Under the pieces are notes generated by a model that saw only the letters and a list, made by a program, of their open reading frames with translations, did not search any database and was not told the origin of the DNA. A DNA stretch of 64,000 nucleotides from NCBI RefSeq assembly GCF_001812805.1, contig NZ_KV810437.1, forward strand, positions 1 through 64,000, given 5' to 3'. Position numbers and translations under genes: made by a program. The stretch comes from Corynebacterium sp. HMSC078H07. GTDB lineage: Bacteria; Actinomycetota; Actinomycetes; Mycobacteriales; Mycobacteriaceae. Each line of letters starts with the position of its first letter. The stretch's first letter is position 1. Of this stretch, positions 35,110-43,721 are shown in pieces.

Positions 35110-36401
35110 ATTTCGCTGAATCCACCAAGATGGCGCTGACGAGCCTGCGCACCAACAAGATGCGCTCGGCGCTAACACTCTTGGGCGTCATCATCGGCAT
35201 CGCTGCGGTCATCGCCATCGTCACGCTGGGCCACTCCTTGCAGTCTTCCGTGCAAAAGGACTTGGACAAGGTGGGCGCCAATAACTTCACCGTCCAGGTC
35301 AAGGAGCGCCCAGAGGAAGGCGAAGAGGAAGAGGCCGATGATCCTTTCATGGGTGGCGGCTTTGTCGAAGACGAGTCCTCGATGCTCACCCCGGACATGC
35401 TGGACCGTGCCAAGGAGGTCATGGGAGATCAGATCGCCGGCATCAATATCGGCGAGTACAGCTCTTATTCCGGCACCCTCGTGGTCGAAGGCGACGAACA
35501 AGAGGAGACCGCCAATCTTCTCCTCCGCCCCACCAACCCGGACTATGTCTCAGGTTCGTCCTATTCCATCGTGACTGGGCGCTTCCTCAACGAGGATGAT
35601 ATCGATTCCAGCCGGGCGGTGACCATGCTGGATAAGGAAACGGCCGCCAAGCTTTTCGGTGCTCCTGAAGACGCCATTGGCCAATACGTAAGCTTCGAAA
35701 CCCACGAGGCCTCCCCGATTGAGCTGGCCGTCATCGGCGTCTTTGAAGAGCCTCAGACCGGACCTCTGGTGGGCGGCGGCCCCAGCCAAACCGCCTTCGT
35801 TCCTTACCCGCTGGAGGCCGAGTTCTCCGATTCCCCCGGTGCCGGCACCGCGTTCAGCGAGGTCACCGTTCGCGGCAACCCGGACTTGGACAAGGCCACG
35901 GTTGCCAGCAACCTGCAGCGCGTCTTCGATAGCTACTACGAGGACAACACGGACTACATGGTGAAGGTGAGCGACTTCAGCGATGACCTCGCGTCCCTGA
36001 ACCAGATCTTCACCACGATGAGCCTGGTGCTCGCGGCTATCGGCGGCATCTCGCTGCTCGTCGGCGGCATCGGCGTGATGAACATTATGCTCATCACCGT
36101 CACCGAGCGCACCCGCGAAATCGGCATCCGCAAAGCGCTTGGCGCACGCCGCCGCGATATCCGCATGCAGTTCATCACGGAGGCCATCGTTGTCTGCCTC
36201 ATCGGTGGTCTCATCGGCATCGCCATCGGCACCGCCGCCGGCATGGCGGGCGCAGCCGCCATCGGAGCGCTCGTGGCACCACCGCTGTGGGCAGTCATCC
36301 TCTCGCTGCTCTTCTCGCTGGCTATTGGCCTCTTCTTCGGCTACTACCCCGCGGGCAAGGCCGCGAAGCTGGACCCGATTGAGGCGCTGCGCTACGAATG
36401 A
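35106..36401 (+). CDS. MacB/FtsX-type ABC permease
   Basis: A 431-residue permease with four helices. One is at the N-terminus (SALTLLGVIIGIAAVIAIVTLG), then comes a large external MacB-like domain, then three helices at the C-terminus starting SLVLAAIGGISLLVGGIGVMNIML. The coupling segment TERTREIGIRKALGARRRDI and terminal KLDPIEALRYE are hallmarks of the family. It has translational overlap with the ATPase. Confidence 0.92.
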   Translation: MNFAESTKMALTSLRTNKMRSALTLLGVIIGIAAVIAIVTLGHSLQSSVQKDLDKVGANNFTVQVKERPEEGEEEEADDPFMGGGFVEDESSMLTPDMLDRAKEVMGDQIAGINIGEYSSYSGTLVVEGDEQEETANLLLRPTNPDYVSGSSYSIVTGRFLNEDDIDSSRAVTMLDKETAAKLFGAPEDAIGQYVSFETHEASPIELAVIGVFEEPQTGPLVGGGPSQTAFVPYPLEAEFSDSPGAGTAFSEVTVRGNPDLDKATVASNLQRVFDSYYEDNTDYMVKVSDFSDDLASLNQIFTTMSLVLAAIGGISLLVGGIGVMNIMLITVTERTREIGIRKALGARRRDIRMQFITEAIVVCLIGGLIGIAIGTAAGMAGAAAIGALVAPPLWAVILSLLFSLAIGLFFGYYPAGKAAKLDPIEALRYE

Positions 36402-36542
36402 TTCCACTCATCCTCCCGACTAATCAGGTATTCTGAAGCCCAAAAGTTCGGGGGGACTCCATATTGGATAAGCGGTGTGTGTCTGAGCTCTCCGCATTTC
36501 CAGCCCCCCTCTTGCCGGTACTTCCACTATCAAGAGGCACTC

Positions 36543-37268
36543 ATGAAACTCATACAGCAGGAACTGGGTCATTCTGAAGCAGAGACCATACTTGGCGCAT
36601 TGCCGTTGCCTCGCCGAAGCACCTACCTCAACTTGGCTAAACAGCACGGAGACACCGGTACCGACATCGATATACTCGCAGCTCATCTTTATGTTTGGAA
36701 TGGCTTCATGGCATCTGTTGTTGACAGAACAACTGGTGAAGTTGAGGTTCTCTTGCGCAACTTTATCGATTCAAGATTTAGAGAGTGGAACTCCTCGCCT
36801 CCTAGAAATGGCTCGCCAGACTGGTTCGAACACCCAGAAGCACCGCTTACTCAACTTGTGCTACCGGAAGGCCGCAGTCGGCTTGCGGACCTAGCGCATT
36901 GTGAGAGCCCCTTCAGCCCACCGAGTCACGATGATTATGTTGCAGGTTTGACCTTCGGTATATGGGTTCACCTACTACCTAAACCTCACGCTGGAAACAA
37001 AAACCCACGAGTGATTCTCTGGAATGAGGCTCTCGAACCACATGTTCACAAACTAAACCGAGTTGAATTCCAGCAGTACGCAATGCTGGTAAAGGACATG
37101 CGCAACCGAGCGACGCACCGTCGCCCGCTCATTAAAGACATCCCCAAACTAGAGAAGACCCATCAATTCTCTATCGAGCTAGTTAAGGCCATAAATCCCA
37201 AAATGGGCGTCTGGATGCGCTCGGAACGGTGGATTCCTGAAGCGCTAAAGCAATTCCCAGCGAAATAA
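36543..37268 (+). CDS. Abi-like protein with a HEPN-type RNase motif
   Basis: A 241-residue protein resembling Abi_2/Abi family phage-abortive proteins. It has GLTFGIWVHLLPKP in the middle, then LNRVEFQQYAMLVKDMRNRATHRRPL, where RNRATH fits the R-x4-6-H signature of HEPN ribonucleases. Such proteins typically cut RNA during phage infection, alone or as toxins. The DNA is visibly richer in A and T than its neighbours and codon use differs, suggesting acquisition by transfer. AAGAGG precedes the ATG; a longer frame to 36477 is less likely. There is no antitoxin gene beside it. Confidence 0.7.
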   Translation: MKLIQQELGHSEAETILGALPLPRRSTYLNLAKQHGDTGTDIDILAAHLYVWNGFMASVVDRTTGEVEVLLRNFIDSRFREWNSSPPRNGSPDWFEHPEAPLTQLVLPEGRSRLADLAHCESPFSPPSHDDYVAGLTFGIWVHLLPKPHAGNKNPRVILWNEALEPHVHKLNRVEFQQYAMLVKDMRNRATHRRPLIKDIPKLEKTHQFSIELVKAINPKMGVWMRSERWIPEALKQFPAK

Positions 37269-37272
37269 AAGA

Positions 37273-37295
37273 TGGCCCCAGCATCGCTGGGGCCA
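37273..37295. terminator. Bidirectional hairpin terminator between the Abi-like gene and sugE
   Basis: tggccccagc pairs perfectly with gctggggcca around a 3-base loop. A T-rich tail (TCTTTTATTT) follows on the minus strand. It separates convergent genes, ending either transcript. Confidence 0.65.
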
Positions 37296-37380
37296 GAGCC
37301 TATTTGCCTTACGGCTTGATATCCAGAAGCCTACTACGCAAGTACATAGGTGTCCACTCACCGATCTATCGATTCTCCTA

Positions 37381-37402
37381 CGTCGTCTCACTCGACGACG
37401 CC
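37381..37402. repeat. Short hairpin motif shared with 54679-54700
   Basis: cgtcgtct-c-actcgacgacgcc forms a stem cgtcg/cgacg and matches the element downstream of the HNH gene at 20 of 22 bases. It lies just beyond the sugE stop. Confidence 0.5.
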
Positions 37403-37404
37403 TC

Positions 37405-37719
37405 CTAATGCACCACCTTCAGGCCCACAATTCCGCCAACAATCATGGCCAGGAACAGCACCTTCCACACCGTGGCTGCCTCCTGCCCCGTGGCGAGGGA
37501 ATAAACCACGGTAACGACCGCGCCCACACCTGCCCACACCGCGTAGGCTGTGCCCACGGGAATGAACTTCATGGCCCAACCCAAACCACCCATGGAGATG
37601 GCGCAGGCAACGAAGAAAACGACCGACGGCCACAGGCGGCTAAAGCCCTCCGATTTATCTAGTGCCGCCGCCCACACAGCTTCGAAGGCCCCGGAGAAAA
37701 TCAACACAAACCACGCCAT
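37405..37719 (-). CDS. sugE: SMR-family exporter SugE/Gdx type
   Basis: A 104-residue four-helix small multidrug-resistance protein. Glu13 in GAFEAVWAA is the essential proton and substrate site. KFIPVGTAYAVWAGVGAVVT and the C-terminal GGIVGLKVVH resemble the Gdx subgroup, which exports guanidinium and some quaternary amines, more than the EmrE subgroup. No guanidine riboswitch is obvious in the short gap before the divergent dehydrogenase gene. Confidence 0.88.
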   Translation of the reverse strand: MAWFVLIFSGAFEAVWAAALDKSEGFSRLWPSVVFFVACAISMGGLGWAMKFIPVGTAYAVWAGVGAVVTVVYSLATGQEAATVWKVLFLAMIVGGIVGLKVVH

Positions 37720-37792
37720 TTCTCAGCCTTCCTCGTCCGGGGCTCGCAGGAATCGCGGCGAACCTGCCCACAATGATGGCACACTGGGCGGC

Positions 37793-38632
37793 ATGAAGAT
37801 TGCATTCCTGGGTACTGGCCGCATGGGTACCGAGCTCGCCCGACACCTCCTCGACCACCATGAGCTCACTGTTTGGAACCGCACCGCCGAGCGCGCACAA
37901 CCGCTAGTTGATGCCGGTTCCGCTCTTGCTGATTCCCCTTCCGCCGCCGTAGAGGGCGCAGAGGTCATCATCACCTCTCTCTTCGGCCCGGATGACATCC
38001 GCGAGCAAATCATCGAGACCAACCTCATCCCGGAGGGTGTGACGTGGATCGACACCACGACCATCTCCCCCGATGCCGCCCGTGAATTCGCTGCCGCGGT
38101 GGAAACGTACGTCCATGCACCCGTCGTCGGCTCGCTGGACCCGGCGCGTGAGGGAAAACTCGGCGTCTATGTGGGCACGCCTGACGACGACCGCCGCGAG
38201 CTCGCCATGACCATTGCCGAGCTCTGGGCCGACGAGAACAAGCTCATCGGCGTCGAATCCGCCGCCACCGCGGCAATCGGCAAGCTCCTGGCCAACCTGG
38301 CCCTCGCCGTCACTGCAGAGGGTCTGCTCGAGGCTCTTCAGCTTGGCGAGTCCGAAGGCCTTGATTCTGAAGTCATCCTCGAGATGCTCGACATCACCGG
38401 CCTCGCCTTCATGAAGAACATGAAGGGCCCATTCATCACCGGCGAGCGCAACACCACTCCGGGCGACTTCACCGTGGACGCCCTGTGCAAGGACGCCAAG
38501 CTCATGGAGATGACCGCCAACAAGCCACTCCCGGCCCTCGCCGCCGTCATTCAGCGCTTTGAGGAGCAGCAGGCTATGGGCCACGGCGACCAGGATTTCT
38601 CCTCCATCTTCGTCTTCCGCAACAAGGGATAG
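37793..38632 (+). CDS. 3-Hydroxyisobutyrate dehydrogenase-family oxidoreductase
   Basis: A 279-residue NAD(P)-dependent dehydrogenase with the Rossmann motif IAFLGTGRMGTELARHL at the N-terminus. A substrate-binding helix region follows, and the catalytic Lys is probably in the GKLLANLAL segment. Homologues reduce beta-hydroxyacids or imines; the substrate here is unknown. The ATG at 37793 lies seven bases after CACACT, a possible -10 box, so the mRNA may be leaderless. Confidence 0.82.
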   Translation: MKIAFLGTGRMGTELARHLLDHHELTVWNRTAERAQPLVDAGSALADSPSAAVEGAEVIITSLFGPDDIREQIIETNLIPEGVTWIDTTTISPDAAREFAAAVETYVHAPVVGSLDPAREGKLGVYVGTPDDDRRELAMTIAELWADENKLIGVESAATAAIGKLLANLALAVTAEGLLEALQLGESEGLDSEVILEMLDITGLAFMKNMKGPFITGERNTTPGDFTVDALCKDAKLMEMTANKPLPALAAVIQRFEEQQAMGHGDQDFSSIFVFRNKG

Positions 38633-38672
38633 CCCAGCAGCTAGGCACCCTGCTTTCCGACGAACTCTCGCC

Positions 38673-38864
38673 CTACTTCAGCGAAGCCCGCCGAACACGA
38701 GCGATTGCTTCGTCGGCAGATAGTGTCCCTGCGGCCACTTCGCGGCCCAACTGCCGAACGTGCTCATCCGTCACATCGTGGCCTGCCAGACGCAGCGCAG
38801 CATCACTCAACGCTAACGGATCACGGTCGCTACTATTGCTTTCAACTTGAATCGGCTTCGACAC
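38673..38864 (-). CDS. Orphan VbhA-like antitoxin
   Basis: A 63-residue protein resembling VbhA antitoxins, which bind Fic AMP-transferases. The core RLAGHDVTDEHVRQLGREVAAGTLSADEAIARV fits the family pattern. VbhA proteins inhibit Fic through a (S/T)xxxE(G/N) motif; the corresponding site here reads ALRLAG, so both key residues appear lost. No Fic gene (HPFxxGNGR) lies nearby. GTG start with GGGAGGG five bases upstream supports translation. Confidence 0.65.
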   Translation of the reverse strand: MSKPIQVESNSSDRDPLALSDAALRLAGHDVTDEHVRQLGREVAAGTLSADEAIARVRRASLK

Positions 38865-39039
38865 TGCTACCCTCCCGAGTTTTCAACTACATTTTCTCTC
38901 ATTTTAGCAGCTCATGGCACCAACCCCAAGGGTATTTCCCACCTCTAGAAGAACGTTCAGGGCGTGCGTTTTGCTAAACTTCATCAATAAGTTTTAACTA
39001 TTGTCTTGTCACACAATGTAAGGAGATCGCTGCCCAGCA

Positions 39040-39618
39040 ATGCTTTCCATCGACGCAGATTATGGGCATTCCACGCCCCTTGGACACCTTGAGAAGAACT
39101 TCGCCCTGGGCCACATCTATGGCCTTGCTGGCCCCAACGGTTCGGGTAAATCCACGTTGCTGGCCACGCTCGGCGGGGAGCTTGCACCTCTAGATGGTTC
39201 AGTGAAGTGTGACGGTCATCCCGTCGGCACGAAGGAGCAGCCGGGTGCTGTGGTTACGGTGGCCGAGCCGGTTTTCCTCCCCGACCTCACCGTGGGCGAG
39301 CACTTGGACTTGATAGGAAAGGCGACAGGGGTGGACGTCGCCAAGCTCTGCGAGCTCTGGGCACTCGATCCTCTCCTTCCGCACCCAGCCTCGCGCCTGT
39401 CCTCGGGCCAGCGCCAGCGCGTGTTCTTGGCAGCACAGCTGTACCAGCCGGCGCGTGCAGTGCTTATCGACGAACCCGAGCGCCACCTCGACGCCGCCTG
39501 GACCGAGTTCCTCGCCAGCGAATTGCGCTATCTAGCCGACGAGGAGAATCGTTGCGTCGTTGTGGCCTCGCATTCCGACACCATCACCCAGGCCTGCGAC
39601 GAGGTGGTGCAGCTGTGA
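39040..39618 (+). CDS. ABC transporter ATP-binding protein
   Basis: A compact ABC ATPase of 192 residues: Walker A GPNGSGKST, shortened signature LSSGQRQRVFLAAQL, Walker B AVLIDEPERHLD and switch VVASHSD. Its stop codon overlaps the GTG/ATG start of the next membrane protein, so the two probably form one exporter. The signature has Ser-Ser-Gly rather than Ser-Gly-Gly. AAGGAGA sits 15 bases before the ATG, longer than usual. The substrate is unknown. Confidence 0.85.
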   Translation: MLSIDADYGHSTPLGHLEKNFALGHIYGLAGPNGSGKSTLLATLGGELAPLDGSVKCDGHPVGTKEQPGAVVTVAEPVFLPDLTVGEHLDLIGKATGVDVAKLCELWALDPLLPHPASRLSSGQRQRVFLAAQLYQPARAVLIDEPERHLDAAWTEFLASELRYLADEENRCVVVASHSDTITQACDEVVQL

Positions 39619-40634
39619 TGCGCGTGCTATCGCGGCTGGGTGATGGCATGTGGTACCTCATCCTCGCCGGCTTCGTCTTCGGCTTCGGTTATACAGTCTG
39701 GCAAGAAGTCGGCGCAGTCCTGCCTATCATCCCGGCCCGCATCGCGTTAACTAGCGTCGCTCCTATTGCCGGCATCGTGGGACTGCTCGCGCTTATGGTG
39801 CTCACCGAGACTCTCTATCCCCTGCGCGCGCTGTCGCGGGAACGCTGGGTGTACGTTGATCGCCCGCGTGGCCGGCTCCGCGGTACCGACTGGATCACAT
39901 GGGCGCAGCTGCTCGGATTCGGGGTCTTGGGCCTCGGCATCTGCGTGTCCACCGGGCTATCCCCGTGGTTCGCGCTGGCAGCCACGGCCCTGCGTTTCGT
40001 CGTGGGATGGCGCTCGTTCACGCTGGCTTCGCTTCTCAGCGCTGGGCGCACGCGCCTGGTCGGTGGATCTGGCCTTGGCCTGCTTGATTCGGAGGTCACC
40101 TCCGATGCCATTGCGAGCCAGTCCGCCTGGATACCTCGTCGCGCCCATGCGCCCTCCACGTTGACGGGTCTCTTCTTCCGTCGTCTGGGACGACGGTGGT
40201 ACATCGGCGTCGGTGCGCTCGCGGCCCTCGGCTTGACGTTGGGGTTCGCCCCACAGCTTGGGGCGCTGGCTATCGTCGGCTTCATGTCCGCGTGGAGCAT
40301 CATCGGCGCAGCGGTCGGGCGCGCCGCCTCCTTCGGCCGCGTCAGCGACGATGCATGGCCCGACTGGGGCCTTCCCCTTATCGCTTCTGTGGGCACGGCA
40401 CTCCTTGGTGCCGGTGTTCTGGTCTTGGTGTGGAAGCTCTCCGCCATCGCAGTGGCGCTCATCATCGCCGGTCTTAGCTGGGCGTCGTTTAAGCGTTCCC
40501 GCCCGGCACAGGTAGACAGCATGTCCATGCTGGACAGCGGCGGCTTCGGTGTCTCCTTCTCCCCCGAGGTGCTGCACTACATTGCCCGCGGCGCCCTCGG
40601 TCTTGGCGTGGCGGCCCTTGCACTGGGGTATTAG
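39615..40634 (+). CDS. Polytopic membrane partner of the ABC ATPase
   Basis: A 339-residue (338 from the ATG at 39618) hydrophobic protein with about eight helices in pairs, beginning MRVLSRLGDGMWYLILAGFVFGFG. It has charged cytosolic loops (LSRERWVYVDRPRGRLRGT). No named family is recognised, but overlap with the preceding ATPase gene (GTGATG) points to the permease subunit of an ABC exporter. Confidence 0.7.
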   Translation: MMRVLSRLGDGMWYLILAGFVFGFGYTVWQEVGAVLPIIPARIALTSVAPIAGIVGLLALMVLTETLYPLRALSRERWVYVDRPRGRLRGTDWITWAQLLGFGVLGLGICVSTGLSPWFALAATALRFVVGWRSFTLASLLSAGRTRLVGGSGLGLLDSEVTSDAIASQSAWIPRRAHAPSTLTGLFFRRLGRRWYIGVGALAALGLTLGFAPQLGALAIVGFMSAWSIIGAAVGRAASFGRVSDDAWPDWGLPLIASVGTALLGAGVLVLVWKLSAIAVALIIAGLSWASFKRSRPAQVDSMSMLDSGGFGVSFSPEVLHYIARGALGLGVAALALGY

Positions 40635-40654
40635 CCGGTGCTAGTCTTTCGGGC

Positions 40655-40672
40655 ATGAAGATTTTTTCCTAA
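40655..40672 (+). CDS. Possible 5-codon leader peptide before the ABC-F gene
   Basis: The frame ATG-AAG-ATT-TTT-TCC-TAA (MKIFS) begins seven bases after a TAGTCT -10 box that has TTGCAC 18 bases before it, so it would be translated from a leaderless mRNA. The ABC-F start follows 47 bases later. Antibiotic-responsive ABC-F genes are often controlled by stalling on such leaders; here that is an inference. Confidence 0.4.
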   Translation: MKIFS

Positions 40673-40719
40673 TTCGACGTCACACTTTTTACGCGACTTA
40701 CTCGAAGGTGGATTTCTTC

Positions 40720-42357
40720 ATGCCTATTTCTTTTTCTCATCTCACCGTCACCTGGCCCGACGGCACCCCTTGTTTCACGGACGTCACCGGTACGTTTTCC
40801 TCCCACTTCACGGGCTTGGTCGGAGCGAATGGCTCCGGAAAATCAACGCTAGCCAAGGTCCTTGCAGGCCTTATTGCCCCGAGTTCGGGAACGGTATCCG
40901 CGGGCTCAGTCCTCTATGTCGACCAGGATTTAGGCCTCCATACGTCTAGCACCATCGCCGATGTCTTTGGCGCGACCGAAGTCCTCAACGCCATTGCCCG
41001 CATTGAGGCTGGCGAATACTCGGAAGAGCTCGCCGCCACTGTTGGTGAGCAGTGGGATTTGGCAGAACGCATCGAAGCTGCTCTCGACGCCGCCGGTATC
41101 CCCTTCCCGATGGATCACACTATCGGCACATTGTCTGGCGGTGAAGCCGTGACAGTGGCGCTGACCGCCGCATTCTTCCGCAAGCCGGATTTCCTCATCC
41201 TCGACGAGCCCACCAACAACCTGGACTCCGAATCGCGCCAGCGCCTGCTCGAGCTCATTCGCACCGCGCCGATGCCGGTTCTCGTCGTCTCACACGACCG
41301 CGAACTCCTCGAGCACGCGAATAGCATCGCGGAGCTCTACCACGGAACCCTGCGCGAGTTCGAAGGAAACTACTCCTCGTACCGCGCAGCAATTGATGCT
41401 GAGCAGGATTCCGCGCAGGCCAAGGTCAGGGAAACCAAAGCCGAACACCGCAAACAAATCCGCGAGCGCGCCGCTATGCAGACCCGCATTGCACGCGATG
41501 CCCGCCGCGGCAAGAACTTCGCCGCCTCGAAGCGCAAACCCGGCATGGCCATGGGCTTGGACAAGAACCGCTCTGAGCGCTCGGCCGCTGGGCGTTCTCA
41601 ACAGGCCAACGATGCAGTCGCTGCCGCCCAGTCAGCACACGACAAGGCACAGCGCGCGCTTCGCGACGACACCCATGTCCACATCGATCTCCCCGGCACT
41701 GAGCTTCCCGCGGGCACCCGCGTGCTCGTCAGCGATCTGCTGAGTATTACTGGCCCCGAGCGCGTTCGCCTCGCTGGGCCCAATGGCAGCGGCAAGACCA
41801 CCTTCCTCAACCGCGTTACTCAGGGCGACGTCGAATACGCGCTGCCCTGCGGGTACATCCGCCAACGCATCGTCCTGCCCGAGGAGAAGTCGGTGCTCGA
41901 CATCGTGCGGGATGCCAACCCCAGCGCCGACCCGCAGTTCCTGCGCGACCAACTGGCCCAGATGCTCTTTATCAACGACAAGATCCATCAGCCCGTGGGC
42001 CAGCTTTCTGGTGGCGAGCGCTTCCGCGTCGAAATAGCCCGCGTCCTGCTCAGCGACCCGGCACCGCGCTTTCTGCTTCTCGATGAGCCGACCAACAACC
42101 TCGATATCCCCACCACCGATTGGCTAATTGAGGTGCTCACGAGCTACCGCGGGGCATTCATCTTGGTCAGCCACGACGAGCACGTGTGCGAGCGGCTAAA
42201 CCTCACAACGACCGTTTCCATGGATGACTACAACTCGCTCTGCGAAACGGAGTACCTTCTGCGTTCCCCTCGCAATGCACAACGTCTTCGTGACTCCATC
42301 GACAAGCTGAAGGCATCTGACAAAAGGCATCAGCCACAAGGAGGGACAGCGAGCTAG
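40720..42357 (+). CDS. ABC-F family ATPase
   Basis: A 545-residue soluble protein with two ABC domains and no membrane segments. The domains carry Walker A GANGSGKST and GPNGSGKTT, signatures LSGGEAVTVALTA and LSGGERFRVEIARVL, and two FLILDEPTNNLD-type Walker B motifs. A charged linker (about residues 225-290) joins them. ABC-F proteins act on the ribosome, some protecting it from antibiotics, others as translation factors. AAGGTG lies upstream of the ATG. Its stop overlaps the convergent hemY stop by four bases. Confidence 0.88.
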   Translation: MPISFSHLTVTWPDGTPCFTDVTGTFSSHFTGLVGANGSGKSTLAKVLAGLIAPSSGTVSAGSVLYVDQDLGLHTSSTIADVFGATEVLNAIARIEAGEYSEELAATVGEQWDLAERIEAALDAAGIPFPMDHTIGTLSGGEAVTVALTAAFFRKPDFLILDEPTNNLDSESRQRLLELIRTAPMPVLVVSHDRELLEHANSIAELYHGTLREFEGNYSSYRAAIDAEQDSAQAKVRETKAEHRKQIRERAAMQTRIARDARRGKNFAASKRKPGMAMGLDKNRSERSAAGRSQQANDAVAAAQSAHDKAQRALRDDTHVHIDLPGTELPAGTRVLVSDLLSITGPERVRLAGPNGSGKTTFLNRVTQGDVEYALPCGYIRQRIVLPEEKSVLDIVRDANPSADPQFLRDQLAQMLFINDKIHQPVGQLSGGERFRVEIARVLLSDPAPRFLLLDEPTNNLDIPTTDWLIEVLTSYRGAFILVSHDEHVCERLNLTTTVSMDDYNSLCETEYLLRSPRNAQRLRDSIDKLKASDKRHQPQGGTAS

Positions 42358-43721
42358 CTGACGAGCGCTTGCGCAGCGGCTCGGGCATCAGCGATAACGG
42401 CGGGCACGCCCACCCCGCCTGCCCAGGCGCCGGTGGCGGCGATGCCGGAGACGTCGGCAAGCGCGGTGCGGACAGCAGCGAGCGTAGCCAGGTACTTCTC
42501 GTCGTAGCGAGGGATACCGCCGAACCAACGCTGCGTGTAAATCTCTTCCACGCCGGCAGCACGCCCGTCGAAGCCGGTGATCTTTTGCAGGTCATCAAGG
42601 GCATAGTCCACGAGGTCATCCTCTTCCGCGCGGACGAGGGCATCGTCACCGAAGCGCCCGAAAGAAGCACGCACGAGGAAACCTTCGCGTTCGTTCAAGT
42701 GCGGCCACTTGTTAGAAGAGAGCGTAAAGGCCTTAGCACGCAGGTCCGGTTCGTCGGAGGCGATGAGGATGCCGGTGGCGTCGGGAAGCGCGTTGCCCTC
42801 TGGGTCCGTGGCGGAAGCGAAGTTGAAGCCGATGACCACAGAAGAGGCAAGCTGAATCGTGGAAAGGTGCTCAGCAGCCTCAGGGGCCACAGCTTTGATG
42901 AGGCGTGCGGTCGTTGGGGCGGGGGTGGCAAACAGCACGCGATCGAAGGGTCCGATATCCCCCGGAGCGCCCTTAACGTCAAGGTTATCGCCCTTGCGAG
43001 TGACACCAGAAATGAACGTATCGAGGTGAATCTGCGCTCCGGATTTCTCAGCCAGAGCCTCGTAGAGTTCGGCATAGCCACCCTTGAAGGTGCCAAAGAC
43101 GGAGCCCTCGGCGGGGCTGCGGCCCGATTCGATCTGCTTAATCGCTGCAGACAGCGTCACCGGGCCTTCCTTGGCCAGCGTGTCCAATGCGGCCGCCAGG
43201 TGCGGGAGGGTAGCGCGCAGGCCTAGGTCATCGGCAACGCAGGAGTACACGCCGCCAAGGAGTGCGGACACCACGTGATCGACGACGTCGTCGCCGTACT
43301 GCTGGCGCACGAGCTTTCCGACGGACACATCCCCACCAATTTCCCACTCAAACGGCTTCTCGTTGGTGATGCGCTCATTGGTGGCCGCGGAGAAGAAGTC
43401 CTGCGGTTCGGACGGAATGCCCATGACACCGCCCTGCGGCAGGAAGTGCAGCTCGCCGCCGGTATAGACGCGCGGGCGCAGCTCGGCATTGGGCTCCACG
43501 ATGGACTCGTGCAGGCCCAGCTCGGTGAAGAAATCAACAGCATCTTGGCGGCGGCGGATGAAGGCTTCCGCGCCCATGTCGGTCGGCCCGCCATTAAACG
43601 GCACGGTGTGCAGTTTTCCACCGATGCGCTCGGCCGCCTCGAAAACGTATACCTCGTGGGAGCGCAGCTCCGAGGCGGCGGTGAGTCCTGCTAGTCCAGC
43701 ACCGATGATCGCGATCTTCAT
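42354..43721 (-). CDS. hemY: Coproporphyrinogen III oxidase / protoporphyrinogen oxidase-family flavoprotein
   Basis: A 455-residue FAD enzyme starting MKIAIIGAGLAGLTAASEL, with ERIGGKLHT and the C-terminal GAWAGGVGVPAVIADARAA that contacts FAD. In Actinobacteria this HemY type (CgoX) oxidises coproporphyrinogen III to coproporphyrin III in the coproporphyrin-dependent haem pathway. Its start directly follows hemE, with no gap, indicating co-transcription. Confidence 0.93.
   Translation of the reverse strand: MKIAIIGAGLAGLTAASELRSHEVYVFEAAERIGGKLHTVPFNGGPTDMGAEAFIRRRQDAVDFFTELGLHESIVEPNAELRPRVYTGGELHFLPQGGVMGIPSEPQDFFSAATNERITNEKPFEWEIGGDVSVGKLVRQQYGDDVVDHVVSALLGGVYSCVADDLGLRATLPHLAAALDTLAKEGPVTLSAAIKQIESGRSPAEGSVFGTFKGGYAELYEALAEKSGAQIHLDTFISGVTRKGDNLDVKGAPGDIGPFDRVLFATPAPTTARLIKAVAPEAAEHLSTIQLASSVVIGFNFASATDPEGNALPDATGILIASDEPDLRAKAFTLSSNKWPHLNEREGFLVRASFGRFGDDALVRAEEDDLVDYALDDLQKITGFDGRAAGVEEIYTQRWFGGIPRYDEKYLATLAAVRTALADVSGIAATGAWAGGVGVPAVIADARAAAQALVS

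Noticed and set aside
37405..37792. Guanidine riboswitch for the SugE/Gdx exporter
   Set aside because: The gap before sugE is only about 70 bases and shows none of the conserved ACGR-type loops I would expect.
39040..42357. A single four-gene antibiotic-resistance island
   Set aside because: The ABC pair and the ABC-F gene have separate promoters and composition like the core genome; nothing marks them as recently acquired.
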